Assembly: GCA_963812775.1 (NCBI GenBank)
Contig: CAWEWH010000007.1
Location: forward strand, 1,054,001 to 1,118,000
Origin: CAWEWH01 sp963812775
GTDB taxonomy: Bacteria; Pseudomonadota; Alphaproteobacteria; Rhizobiales; Beijerinckiaceae
Length of the DNA stretch: 64,000 nucleotides
Reading direction: 5' to 3'
The notes beneath the pieces are model-generated. The model saw only the letters and a list, made by a program, of their open reading frames with translations. It had not been told where the DNA came from and ran no database searches. Of this stretch, positions 54,591-63,795 are shown piece by piece; position 1 is the stretch's first letter, and every line of letters starts with the position of its first letter. The translations under genes were made by a program, and so were the position numbers.

Positions 54591-55364
54591 TCAATTCAGA
54601 TGCGCCCGCAAAAAGGCCCGCGTCCGCGCAAACGCGTCCTCGCGCGCCGCCGGATCGGCGCCGATGCGATGGCCGAAATAGATGGACGGCGGCAAGATGC
54701 CGTCGAAGGCGTGCAGGGCGCCGGGATAGACCTTGAGCTGCACGCCCGATTGCCGGCCCGCGAAGTCGACGCAGCGCGGTGCCGGCGTCCAATCGTCGGC
54801 ATCGCCGATCAGAATGAGGGTCGGCGTCGCGAGGCCGCCGGAAGCCGGGCAATAGGGATAGAAGGCGACGGAGGCCCGGAACGGGCCGTTCGCTTGGGCG
54901 ACCGCCAAGGCGCCGCCTCCGCCATGCGAAAAGCCGATGACGGCCACCTGCCCTGGCGTCACGTCAGGCCGTGCCAAGAGCAACTTTGCCGCCTCGACGG
55001 CGTCGGCGCCACGGGCAACGGCCGGCACCAGCCGGCCCTGGTTGCAGACATTGGTCAGCCCGCGGGGACGGAAGCTGTCGACGACGGCCGCGTGATAGCC
55101 CCAGCCGGCGACCCGCCTCGCCCAGCGGTGCATGTGGGCCGCGATGCCGTTGCAGCCGTGGAGGAGCAGAACGACGGGGGCGCGGGTCTTGCCCTCGGCC
55201 CGATAAAACGCGATGAGCGCGCCGCTGTTCGGATCGCCGACGCTGTCGGGCTTGTAGGTTTGCGCCTGCGAGCCCGCGGCGGAGAGCAGCAGAAGCAACA
55301 CCGCCCAGGCAGCGGCGCTGCGGCGATGGCCGCGTCTGCGCGGGGACGGGTCAGCCGCCTTCAC
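54591..55364 (-). CDS. Exported dienelactone hydrolase-family protein
   Basis: A 257-residue alpha/beta hydrolase with a signal peptide (AAAWAVLLLLLSAAGSQAQ). The nucleophile Ser is in VAVIGFSHGGGGALA, the Asp in LIGDADDWTP and the His in PGALHAFDG, the DLH catalytic order, though a true dienelactone hydrolase uses Cys. Oxyanion segment: VLLLHGCNGI. It overlaps the aminotransferase stop by four bases, indicating coupling. Probably periplasmic with an unknown ester substrate. Confidence 0.87.
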   Translation of the reverse strand: MKAADPSPRRRGHRRSAAAWAVLLLLLSAAGSQAQTYKPDSVGDPNSGALIAFYRAEGKTRAPVVLLLHGCNGIAAHMHRWARRVAGWGYHAAVVDSFRPRGLTNVCNQGRLVPAVARGADAVEAAKLLLARPDVTPGQVAVIGFSHGGGGALAVAQANGPFRASVAFYPYCPASGGLATPTLILIGDADDWTPAPRCVDFAGRQSGVQLKVYPGALHAFDGILPPSIYFGHRIGADPAAREDAFARTRAFLRAHLN

Positions 55365-56584
55365 CCCCGCGCCTGCTGCAGCGGGATGACATTGTGCAGG
55401 GTCTTGTCGGCGCCGTCGAAGAAGCGGCGGATGTTGCGCGCCGCCTGGCGGATGCGCTGCTCGTTCTCGACGAGCGCGATGCGCACGAAATCGTCGCCGT
55501 GCTCGCCGAAGGCGACACCGGGCGCCACCGCCGTGTCGGCCTTCTCGACAAGCAGCTTCGAGAACTCGACGCTGCCAAGCGGCCGGAAGCGCTCCGGGAT
55601 CGGCACCCAGGCGAACATCGAGGCGGACGGCGACGGGATGGGCCAGCCGGCTTTGCCGAAACTGTCGACGAGGGCGTCGCGGCGCCTTTTGTAGGTGGCG
55701 CGCATGTCGCGAATGCAGTCGTCGGGGCCGTTGAGCGCCGCGGTGGCGGCGACCTGGATCGGCGTATAGGCGCCGTAGTCGAGATACGACTTCACCCGCG
55801 CCAGCGCCGCCAAGAGCCGCTCATTGCCGACCGCAAAGCCGATGCGCCAGCCGGCCATCGAGAAGGTCTTGGACATGGAGGTGAACTCCACCGTCACGTC
55901 GACGGCGCCGGGCACCTGCAGCACGGACGGCGGCGGCGCGCGGTCGTCGAAATAGACCTCGGCATAGGCGAGGTCCGACAGGAGGATGAGTTCGTGCTTC
56001 TTCGCGAAGGCGACGAGGTCCCGGTAGAAATCGAGGGACGCCACATAGGCGGTGGGATTGGACGGATAGCAGACGACGAGCGCGATCGGCTTGGGGATCG
56101 AGTGCACGACGGCGCGCTCAAGGGCCGGAAAGAATTGCGGCGTCGGCTCGGCCGGGAGGGAGCGGATGGCCCCGCCTGCCATCAGGAAGCCGAAGGCGTG
56201 GATCGGATAGCTCGGGTTCGGCACCAGCACCACGTCGCCGGGCGCCGTGATGGCCTGCGCCATGTTGGCGAAGCCCTCCTTCGAGCCGAGGGTGGTGACC
56301 ACCTGGCTCTCGGGGTTGAGGCGGACGCCGAAACGCCGCTCGTAATAGGCCGCCTGCGCCTTGCGCAGGCCGGTGATGCCCTTGGAGGCGGAATAGCGGT
56401 CGGTGCGGGGCTTGCCGGCCGTCTCGGCGAGCTTCTCGATGACGTGGCGCGGGGCCGGCATATCGGGATTGCCCATGCCGAGGTCGATGATGTCGGCGCC
56501 GCGGGCGCGCGCCTGGGCCTTGATGCGGTTCACCTGCTCGAAGACGTAGGGCGGGAGGCGCTTGATGCGGTGGAAGTCCGTCAT
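55361..56584 (-). CDS. Class I/II aminotransferase (AlaC / LL-diaminopimelate aminotransferase-like)
   Basis: A PLP-dependent aminotransferase of 407 residues. The N-terminal KRLPPYVFEQVNRIK is typical of AlaA/AlaC-type enzymes. PLP-site features: GMGNPDMPAPRHVIE, NPSYPIH, CYPSNPTAYVA, and the Schiff-base Lys in FTSMSKTFSMAGWRIGF (about residue 245). Near hom, such genes are often annotated as LL-DAP aminotransferase, but alanine-type specificity is equally likely. It begins the minus-strand set that includes the hydrolase. Confidence 0.9.
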   Translation of the reverse strand: MTDFHRIKRLPPYVFEQVNRIKAQARARGADIIDLGMGNPDMPAPRHVIEKLAETAGKPRTDRYSASKGITGLRKAQAAYYERRFGVRLNPESQVVTTLGSKEGFANMAQAITAPGDVVLVPNPSYPIHAFGFLMAGGAIRSLPAEPTPQFFPALERAVVHSIPKPIALVVCYPSNPTAYVASLDFYRDLVAFAKKHELILLSDLAYAEVYFDDRAPPPSVLQVPGAVDVTVEFTSMSKTFSMAGWRIGFAVGNERLLAALARVKSYLDYGAYTPIQVAATAALNGPDDCIRDMRATYKRRRDALVDSFGKAGWPIPSPSASMFAWVPIPERFRPLGSVEFSKLLVEKADTAVAPGVAFGEHGDDFVRIALVENEQRIRQAARNIRRFFDGADKTLHNVIPLQQARG

Positions 56585-56735
56585 GAAAGGCTATCCGGGG
56601 GCAAGGTTGTCCACAGGCTTGGTCGCGGGCGGCACGATGATCCAAATCGCTTCGGCGTCAACAGTTTAGCACAAGGCTTAGGTGGTTCGGCAGGGCTTTT
56701 CGCCGATTTGCCCTGTCGGCCGGCTCATTCGCTCT

Positions 56736-57086
56736 TCATTCGCTCTTGGCGGCCGCCTCGCCTGCCGCCTTGGCGCGGGCGCCGGCCTGCTCGTTGGTGG
56801 CCCGGACCTTTTCGAGCCTTTCCTCCAGCACCTTCACGTCGGCGGCGCTGCGCGCCTCGGTCGGCCGCTTCGGCTGCTCGCGCACCACCGGCATGTATTC
56901 GACCTGGTCGCGGCGCTTCTCCTTCACGAAGGCGGCCGGCTCGGTCTGCTTGGTGGCAAAGCCCGTGGCGCTGACGGCGTCCCGGACAGAGTTGCCGTCC
57001 GACGCGCAGGCGGCGAGGCCGAGCGCCAGCCCTGCGCTCACGGCATAGGGTCTGGCTGCCGCGATGGCATTAATGATGCGAAGCAT
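56736..57086 (-). CDS. Small hypothetical lipoprotein
   Basis: A 116-residue protein with a lipoprotein signal (YAVSAGLALGLAAC, lipobox LAAC) from ATG 57086; an ATG at 57119 would lengthen the leader. The mature part is charged, Glu/Lys/Ala rich with a predicted helical C-terminus (ADVKVLEERLEKVRATNEQA). It is divergent from phaC. Unknown family. Confidence 0.65.
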   Translation of the reverse strand: MLRIINAIAAARPYAVSAGLALGLAACASDGNSVRDAVSATGFATKQTEPAAFVKEKRRDQVEYMPVVREQPKRPTEARSAADVKVLEERLEKVRATNEQAGARAKAAGEAAAKSE

Positions 57087-57207
57087 CGTGACGCCGTGTC
57101 TTCCCATCGCCATTGTCATAGGATTGGATTGGGGACCGGCCTCGACGAATCCGCCCGTCCCCAGTCGAAACGCCATGGTGAGCCTTTTCGGTCGCTAAGG
57201 GGTTAAT

Positions 57208-59262
57208 ATGTCGAAAATCGGGACCACCCGCCAGGCGCGGCACGAGGAACCCAAGATGCGCGATGCTCCACCGCGCCCCGGCCTTGACGGGGACCGGCCG
57301 CGGCCCGCCCGCAAGCCCCGGGCCCCCAAGGCCGCGCCGGCGGCGCCCAAGGTCGCGCCACCGAAGGACGTGCTGCCGAAGGTGGCGGTGCAAGCCACGG
57401 CGCCTGGGGCCAAGGATGGGACCAAGGACAGCGGTGCCGCGGCAGCGCCGGGCGCCGATGGCACCGGGCCAGGCACGAGCGACGCCCATGCCGAGCTTCC
57501 GGATTTCGAGGCCCTGTCGCGCAACACCGCCCGCTTCGTCGAGCAGGTCGGCAAGGCGGCGGCCGCCTACATGAAGCCCCTCGAGGAGCGCCGGGCGCCG
57601 GGCGGCTTCGCGGACGAGGCCGCCGAGATGGTCAAGACGCTTGGCAAGGTGGCCGAGCACTGGATGGCCGATCCCGAACGCGCCATCCATGCGCAAACCC
57701 AGCTCACCACGGGTTTCGTCGCCCTGTGGGCCGAGACCCTGAAGAGGATGCAGGGCGAGAAGGCGGAGCCGGTGGCGACCCCCGATCCGCGCGACAAGCG
57801 TTTCGCCGATCCCGATTGGAGCGCCAACCCCTATTTCGACTTCATCAAGCAGGCCTACCTGCTGACGACGCGGTGGGCTTCCGACCTCGTCGACAAGGCC
57901 GACGGCATCGATCCGCATACGCGCGACAAGGCCCGCTTCTACGTCAAGCAGCTTGCCGGCGCTCTTGCGCCCTCCAATTTCGTGCCGACCAATCCAGAGC
58001 TGCTGCGCGACACGCTGCGCGAGAACGGCGCCAATCTCGTGCGCGGCATGCAGATGCTGGCCGAGGACATCGAGGCCGGCCACGGCGAGCTGCGCCTGCG
58101 CCAGACCGACCCGAGCAAGTTCGCGGTCGGCGTCAATATCGCCGTGACGCCCGGCAAGGTCGTCTTCCGCAACGACCTCATCGAGCTCATTCAATACGCG
58201 CCGACCACCGAGACGGTGCTGAAGCGCCCGCTGCTCATCGTGCCGCCGTGGATCAACAAGTACTACGTGCTCGACCTCAACAAGGAGAAGTCGTTCATCG
58301 CCTGGGCCGTCGATCAGGGCCTCACGATCTTCGTCATCTCCTGGATCAATCCGGTGGAACGGCACGCCGATAAGGACTGGGACGCCTATATGCGCGAGGG
58401 CATTTTCGCGGCCCTCGACGCGGTCGAGGCGGCGACGGGCGAGAAGAAAGTCACCGCCATCGGCTATTGCGTCGGCGGCACGCTGCTTGCCGTCGCCATG
58501 GCCTATATGGCGGCCAAGCGCGACAAGCGCATCGACAGCACCACCTTCTTCACCGCTCAGGTGGACTTCACCCATTCCGGCGATCTGCAGGTGTTCGTCG
58601 ACGAGGAGCAGCTCAAGACGCTGGACGAGAGGATGAGGGCCAAGGGCTATCTCGAAGGCTCCAGCATGGCGACGGCCTTTAACATGCTGCGGCCGAACGA
58701 CCTGATCTGGCCCTACGTGGTCAACAACTATCTCAAGGGACAGGCGCCCTTCCCGTTCGACCTGCTCTATTGGAATTCCGATTCCACGCGCCTGCCGGCC
58801 GCCAACCACGCCTTCTATCTGCGCCATTGCTATCTCGAGAACTCGTTGAGCCGCGGCGTCATGGACATCGACGGCGTCACGCTCGATCTGACGAAGATCA
58901 AGACGCCGATCTACAACCTCGCGACGCGCGAGGATCACATCGCCCCGGCCCGCTCGGTGCTGAAAGGCTCGGCGCTGTTCGGCGGCCCGGTGACCTTCGT
59001 GCTTGCGGGATCGGGTCACATCGCCGGCGTCGTCAACCCGCCCTACAAGCCGAAGTACCAGTATTGGACCGGCGGCAAGGCCGGAGGGACGCTCGAAGAA
59101 TGGCTGGCCTCCGCCAAGGAGAATCCGGGCTCCTGGTGGCCGCACTGGTTCCAATGGGTCGAGGCGCAGGACAAGGCGCGCGTTCCCGCCCGCGAGCCCG
59201 GCAAGGGCAAGCTCAAGGCGCTGTGCGACGCGCCGGGCACCTACGTGAAGGAACGATCGTAG
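57208..59262 (+). CDS. phaC: Class I poly(3-hydroxyalkanoate) synthase
   Basis: Polymerises (R)-3-hydroxyacyl-CoA into PHA storage granules. The 684-residue protein has a Lys/Ala/Pro-rich N-terminal extension of about 90 residues, then the family N-terminal domain and the alpha/beta catalytic domain. The lipase-like box is GYCVGG with Cys421, acid Asp576 in TREDHIAP, and His604 in GSGHIAGVVNPP. It is longer than the typical class I enzyme because of the extension. The start could be ATG 57208 or ATG 57256. No phaP/R/AB genes are adjacent here. Confidence 0.95.
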   Translation: MSKIGTTRQARHEEPKMRDAPPRPGLDGDRPRPARKPRAPKAAPAAPKVAPPKDVLPKVAVQATAPGAKDGTKDSGAAAAPGADGTGPGTSDAHAELPDFEALSRNTARFVEQVGKAAAAYMKPLEERRAPGGFADEAAEMVKTLGKVAEHWMADPERAIHAQTQLTTGFVALWAETLKRMQGEKAEPVATPDPRDKRFADPDWSANPYFDFIKQAYLLTTRWASDLVDKADGIDPHTRDKARFYVKQLAGALAPSNFVPTNPELLRDTLRENGANLVRGMQMLAEDIEAGHGELRLRQTDPSKFAVGVNIAVTPGKVVFRNDLIELIQYAPTTETVLKRPLLIVPPWINKYYVLDLNKEKSFIAWAVDQGLTIFVISWINPVERHADKDWDAYMREGIFAALDAVEAATGEKKVTAIGYCVGGTLLAVAMAYMAAKRDKRIDSTTFFTAQVDFTHSGDLQVFVDEEQLKTLDERMRAKGYLEGSSMATAFNMLRPNDLIWPYVVNNYLKGQAPFPFDLLYWNSDSTRLPAANHAFYLRHCYLENSLSRGVMDIDGVTLDLTKIKTPIYNLATREDHIAPARSVLKGSALFGGPVTFVLAGSGHIAGVVNPPYKPKYQYWTGGKAGGTLEEWLASAKENPGSWWPHWFQWVEAQDKARVPAREPGKGKLKALCDAPGTYVKERS

Positions 59263-59480
59263 CCGGGTTGCGGGGGGCGGATGCGTCGGTCACGGATGTG
59301 TGGTCTGGCGGTGCCGTCTTTCGGGCGGCATGCACGACGTTGCCCGCCGTGGCGCCAGGGCGCCCGGCGCTGCGACGTTTCGCGTCAAGTCCGTCGCGAC
59401 AGGCGAGGAGCTGGAGTTGCGCACCCGGTGCCCACCCTGATGACGTGCAAGGTGCATGATGGCAATGTGGCTGGCGCCAT
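59263..59480 (+). pseudogene. Degenerate copy of the secreted protein that follows
   Basis: The last part reads across frames as FRVKSVATGEELELRT, then PTLMTCKVHDGNVAG, matching the C-terminus of the intact protein (VRLKSALSGAEIEVES..PTRMSCTVQEGNV). It has no start or signal peptide, so it is a 3' remnant. Confidence 0.6.
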
Positions 59481-59505
59481 AGACCAAGCTGACGATGGAG
59501 GGGGG

Positions 59506-60048
59506 ATGCCCTACAAAACTGTCCTGGCAATGGCAGTGGCGCTGTTCCCTGCCACCGCGGTCGCGCAGAGCGCTCTCCCGCCGGCGCTGCGCGGCAAGTC
59601 GTTCGTGCTGAACTGGACGGACCAGCGCATGGCGAGGATTGTCGGCGTCAAGGGAGGCTTCTACGATGTCAGCATCCCTATCAAGCTCGAACTCTACATG
59701 GGCACGAAGGGCAGCGTCTTTGCGCGGGCGTCTACACCGTGGGGCCATGCGGCGCAGGAGCGTGTCGGGCTGGGGCAGACCGCCGAGCAGCCGGCAGCGG
59801 CGGGCAAACTGGTCGGCCGCACGGCCTACCTGACGCAAGCGCTCATCCGGGGTGCCGTGAACATCCGCGTCGACTTCGATGAGAGCTTCTCCCGGTGCAC
59901 GCTGGTGTCGGTTGTCTTCGGCAGGCCGCCGAGCGGCGAATACGTTCGCCTCAAGTCCGCCTTGAGCGGGGCCGAGATCGAAGTCGAGTCGTCCGTGCCT
60001 ACGCGCATGAGCTGCACCGTGCAGGAAGGCAACGTGCTCCCACGATAG
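59506..60048 (+). CDS. Hypothetical exported protein (member of a tandem trio)
   Basis: A 180-residue protein. The ATG at 59506 follows GGAGGGGGG and starts a signal peptide (VLAMAVALFPATAVAQ). The mature part begins PPALRGKSFVLNWTDQR and ends PTRMSCTVQEGNVLPR; two Cys (SRCTL and MSCTV) may pair. Related sequence flanks it on both sides, so the locus arose by tandem duplication. Family unknown. Confidence 0.75.
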   Translation: MPYKTVLAMAVALFPATAVAQSALPPALRGKSFVLNWTDQRMARIVGVKGGFYDVSIPIKLELYMGTKGSVFARASTPWGHAAQERVGLGQTAEQPAAAGKLVGRTAYLTQALIRGAVNIRVDFDESFSRCTLVSVVFGRPPSGEYVRLKSALSGAEIEVESSVPTRMSCTVQEGNVLPR

Positions 60049-60057
60049 TAAGTCAAC

Positions 60058-60587
60058 CCTTAAACCGGCTTCGGCGGCAGATACGGCGCTGGCGGCAGCG
60101 CGATGCGGTCGCATCCGCTCCATGGCAAGTCGATCGTCGCGACCTGGGTCGAGGATCGGGTCCAGCGCGTCGAAGGCCAGCCGGACTTGTGCCGCGCCGC
60201 GTCCCGCAGGGGCTGAGCATCTATGTCAGCACCGAGGGGCGCTTCTTCTCGCGACGGACATCCGCGACCCCGAGCGGCCGCCGCTCCGGCAAGCGCGAGG
60301 GCGTCGGCGAGATCGGCAAATCAACCACCGGCGGCCTGCGCCTGGCGCAGTTCAGCGGCCGCACGCTGACCTTCACGTCCCTGCTGGTCGGCGCCGCCCG
60401 CAACATCACCATCACGTTCGACGAGGGCTTCTCGAGCTGCCGCACATCGGTGGTCGTCGGCCGGGAGCCCGGCGCGACCGTCATCCGGTTGAAAGGCATC
60501 GCCACGGGCGACAACCTCGAGATCCAGTCGCTGACGCCAACGCAGGAGACCTGTGCTGTCCAGAGCGGCAACGTCTTCGCCGAATGA
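60058..60587 (+). pseudogene. Second degenerate copy of the secreted protein, frameshifted, no start
   Basis: Begins HGKSIVATWVEDRVQRVEGQ (compare GKSFVLNWTDQRMARIVGVK), shifts frame near 60185, then reads LSIYVSTEGRFFSRR, LTFTSLLVGAARNITITFDE, TVIRLKGIATGDNLEIQSLT and ends CAVQSGNVFAE. The signal peptide is missing. About half of the residues match the intact copy by eye. Confidence 0.65.
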
Positions 60588-60734
60588 ACACGCGGCTTCG
60601 ACTTTAGCCTTGTCAGGGCCTTTCAACAACCAAAGGTTGAGAAGCCAGAAGCCTGCCTCACTGTTGAAAGCGATTAAAGCGACCTTAAGGCCTCAAGGAG
60701 CATTCTCCTCGTTCTCATTGGGGGAAACGCGAGC

Positions 60735-61196
60735 ATGAGTGCACGAGCAGCCATCGCAATTGTCATCGCGGCTGGCATGGCGTTTGGCCAATCCGCGCAA
60801 GCCGGCGAATGGGCGACGAAAGACGAAGCCCAAGCCATGGTGAAGAAGGCCGTCGTCTTCATCGACGCCCACGGGATCGACAAGGCCTACGGCGAGATCA
60901 CCAACAAGAAAGGCGCTTTCACCGATCGTGACTTGTACGTGGTCGTCTACCGGCTGGACGGACGGGTCATGGCGCATGGCGCCAACGAGAAACTGGTCGG
61001 TAAAGACATGATTGACGCCACCGATGTGGACGGCAAGGCCTTCGTCAAGGAACGCGTAGAGCTGGCGCGCAAGGTGCCGAACTTTTGGCAGGACTACAAG
61101 TTCGTCAACCCAGTGACCAAGAAGATCGAACCCAAGCAGATGTATTGCGAAGGGGTTGGCGACACCGCCGTGTGCGCAGGTGTGTACAAGTTCTAA
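60735..61196 (+). CDS. Exported single-Cache-domain protein
   Basis: A 153-residue periplasmic protein: signal peptide (ARAAIAIVIAAGMAFGQSAQA), then a single Cache (sCache_2-like) ligand-binding domain (WATKDEAQAMVKKAVVFIDA, YGEITNKKGAFTDRDLYVVV, MAHGANEKLVGKDMIDATDV, and VARKVPNFWQDYKFVNPVT-like segment). It precedes a chemoreceptor by 57 bases on the same strand, and may supply a sensed ligand or act as a soluble sensor partner. Confidence 0.85.
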   Translation: MSARAAIAIVIAAGMAFGQSAQAGEWATKDEAQAMVKKAVVFIDAHGIDKAYGEITNKKGAFTDRDLYVVVYRLDGRVMAHGANEKLVGKDMIDATDVDGKAFVKERVELARKVPNFWQDYKFVNPVTKKIEPKQMYCEGVGDTAVCAGVYKF

Positions 61197-61253
61197 CGCC
61201 GTGAGCAGCAGCGCGCCGAGCGCAGCGGGCAGCTAACTCGTTCGGGAGGGAAC

Positions 61254-62957
61254 GTGCGCGGCAGGTTCTCAAATCTCCGGGTGCGCTGGAAGATCCTTCT
61301 GACGCCGGCTCTCCTGATCGGCGTTCTGCTTGTGCTCGGCGGCTATGCCCTCGTCAGCCAGCGGGCCAGCCAAGCTCTCGTCGAGCGCCTGGTCAGCGGG
61401 CCCGTGTTGCAGGCGGAAGCCGTGGCGGATTTCAACACCGAATTGTGGGCGGCCCACGTCCGGCTCTATCGTCTCACCGCCACCGCCGCAAACGAATCCG
61501 ACGAGAAGAAGATCAAGGCCGCTGCCGCGATCGCATCGGCCAAGTTGAAGGATTTGCCGGAAAAGCTGAAGCGACTAGAGACAGTGGGGACACCGGACGC
61601 GAAGACCTCCCAACTCCTCGAGAAGCTGATGTCGGCTCTGGCGGCCTACGCCAAGCAGGGCGGGAACGTCGTCGAGATGGCGGACACCGACGCCGGGGCC
61701 GCCCTCATGTTCATGATCGGGGCGGAGCGGTCTTTCGATCACATCGACAAGCTTGCCGACGACATGACAGATAGCATCAAGGAATTCCGCGATCAGGAGA
61801 TTGCTCGCGCCAACATGCATCTCGAACGCCAGGGCGTCGTTCTGGCCACGTCGGTATCGCTTGCCATCTTGATTGCTTGTCTCGCTGCATTGCTGATCGG
61901 CGGCGGCATCTCGAGACCTATCGTTGCCGTTGCCAACAGTATCGAGCGCATCTCGGCCGGCGATCTTAACGCTTCGGTTCCTGCCACTCAGCGGTCGGAT
62001 GAGATCGGCACAATCGCAAATGCCGTCCTCGCACTCAAGCAGTCGAGCGTCGATGCGGCGCGGCTGCGTCGCGAGCAGGATGAAGCCAAAATGCGCTCCG
62101 AAGACGAACGTCGGGCCCTGTTGAGTGAGTTGGCATCGGAGTTCGAGCGGCGCGTCAAGCGCGTCGTCGATGCCGTATCGCAGGCGGCCCTGGCAGTCAG
62201 CAGCAACGCTGATCAGGTGGTCAGCATTGCGCAGCAGGCTGGGACCAGCACCGGGACGGCCGCAGCAGCTGCACGCTCGAATTCCGAGAGCATGCGGGCC
62301 ATCGCCACCGCGTCAGACCAAATGCTCCAATCGGTGAACGAGATCTCCCGCCAAGTGGTCGTTGCGCACGACATTTCCTCTGCCGCGGTCGCGCATGCAA
62401 GCCGCTCCGGCGAGATTGCCCGGTCGCTCACCGAAGCCACGCGTCGCATCGAGGAAGTGGTCGCGCTCATCAGCGGCATTGCCGCACAAACCAACCTCTT
62501 GGCTCTCAACGCCACCATCGAGGCGGCGCGGGCTGGTGAGGCGGGCCGCGGATTCGCCGTCGTGGCGTCGGAGGTCAAGACATTGGCGGCCCAGTCGGCA
62601 AAGTCGACTGAGGAGATCCAAATTCAAGTGTCGACCATCCAGATGGCGACGGCAGAGGCGGTGAAGCTGATCGAGACAATCGCGACGGTGATTCGCGATG
62701 TTTCCGGTATCTCCTCACAAGTCGCCGGCGCGGTGACACAACAAGGCGCCGTTACCCGGGAGATCGTTGCAAACATCGAATCGTCATCGGGAGCCACCGT
62801 GCGAATGGCCGCGGATGTGTCCGACCTCGATACGGCGGTGGCCGAGACGGGACGCGCGTCGACCAGCATGCGGGGCGCCGCAAACGAGCTGATGGATCAG
62901 GCGAAAGAGCTCAATGCCGCAGCGGACAAGTTCTTGGCGGAGCTGCGAGCCGCCTAA
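61254..62957 (+). CDS. Methyl-accepting chemotaxis protein
   Basis: A 567-residue chemoreceptor. Start GTG 61254 after GGGAGGGAAC. Two membrane helices (about residues 14-33 and 190-215) bracket a helical periplasmic sensor of about 155 residues. A HAMP domain follows (ISRPIVAVANSIERISAGDL, about 216-270), then the signalling coiled coil with the conserved tip EVVALISGIAAQTNLLALNA / TIEAARAGEAGRGFAVVASE (about 400-440). No C-terminal NWETF-type receptor pentapeptide is present. It signals to CheA/CheW elsewhere. Confidence 0.94.
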   Translation: MRGRFSNLRVRWKILLTPALLIGVLLVLGGYALVSQRASQALVERLVSGPVLQAEAVADFNTELWAAHVRLYRLTATAANESDEKKIKAAAAIASAKLKDLPEKLKRLETVGTPDAKTSQLLEKLMSALAAYAKQGGNVVEMADTDAGAALMFMIGAERSFDHIDKLADDMTDSIKEFRDQEIARANMHLERQGVVLATSVSLAILIACLAALLIGGGISRPIVAVANSIERISAGDLNASVPATQRSDEIGTIANAVLALKQSSVDAARLRREQDEAKMRSEDERRALLSELASEFERRVKRVVDAVSQAALAVSSNADQVVSIAQQAGTSTGTAAAAARSNSESMRAIATASDQMLQSVNEISRQVVVAHDISSAAVAHASRSGEIARSLTEATRRIEEVVALISGIAAQTNLLALNATIEAARAGEAGRGFAVVASEVKTLAAQSAKSTEEIQIQVSTIQMATAEAVKLIETIATVIRDVSGISSQVAGAVTQQGAVTREIVANIESSSGATVRMAADVSDLDTAVAETGRASTSMRGAANELMDQAKELNAAADKFLAELRAA

Positions 62958-63091
62958 CGAGAGTGGACGCATCGGGACGCCTGAGAAACTCAAAGGCGTG
63001 CGCCGCGCCACCGTGTCAGACCGCCTTCTGGAAGCGACTAGGCGAGCCGTCGGGAGCACTGGAAGCTGGAGCCTCGCCGACGGTGAGCACC

Positions 63092-63646
63092 CTAGACAGG
63101 CTTGAGCGGCCAGTGCGGGGCCGGTGGCAGGACGATTCGGATCGTGTCGCCGGGCATCACCTCGCCGCCTTTCAGCACGATGCTCATGATGCCGGCCTTG
63201 CGCACGAGCTGGCCGTCCGCGTCCTTGTCCAGCACCGCCGCCATGAGGCCCGGCTGGAATCGGTCGAGCTGGACGCAGGGGTTGCGCAAGCCGGTCACCT
63301 CGACGACCGCCAGATCGCCGAGGCGCAGCCGCGTGCCGGTCGGCAGGGCGAGGAGATCGATGCCGCGTGTCGTGATGTTCTCGCCCATGTCCCCGGCCGC
63401 GACGGCAAAGCCGGCGCGCTCCAGCTCCTCGTGGAGCTCGGCGTGGATCAGGTGGACCTGGCGTAAATTCGGTTGCGTCGGGTCGCGCGCCACGCGCGAG
63501 CGGTGCTTGACCGTCACTCCCATGTGGGCGTCGCCTTCGACGCCGAGTCCGGCCAGCAGACGTATGAAAGCGTCGGGAGCCTTGTTGAACGTATGCCGGG
63601 GGCCGCGGCTGACGGCCACCACGACGGCGCCTGTGCGCACATCCAT
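63092..63646 (-). CDS. MOSC domain-containing protein
   Basis: A 184-residue MOSC protein (molybdenum cofactor sulfurase C-terminal domain type). Core: LAGLGVEGDAHMG, VHLIHAELHEELERAGF, GDMGENITTRGIDLLALPTG, LRLGDLAVVEVTGLRNPCVQ (conserved Cys), and GIMSIVLKGGEVMPGDTIRI. Such proteins handle molybdenum cofactor or reactive N-hydroxylated compounds. The ATG at 63646 has GGAGGG ten bases upstream, so it is preferred over an upstream ATG at 63727. Confidence 0.9.
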   Translation of the reverse strand: MDVRTGAVVVAVSRGPRHTFNKAPDAFIRLLAGLGVEGDAHMGVTVKHRSRVARDPTQPNLRQVHLIHAELHEELERAGFAVAAGDMGENITTRGIDLLALPTGTRLRLGDLAVVEVTGLRNPCVQLDRFQPGLMAAVLDKDADGQLVRKAGIMSIVLKGGEVMPGDTIRIVLPPAPHWPLKPV

Positions 63647-63795
63647 GGAATCGGTGCCCTCCTGCGGCAGGCCTATGCGCGACCTGGCCGTCACCCTCAA
63701 GCCATGGCGCTTGCGGCAAACCGCCATGGGCGTCTAATCATGGACGTCCAATCAAGAGTGTCTGGTGTTGCAGCAAGCGTTGGGAGGAACAGACC

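Noticed and set aside
57070..59154. 694-codon minus-strand frame antisense to phaC
   Set aside because: PhaC motifs and catalytic residues are all on the plus strand; the antisense frame is a GC-rich shadow.
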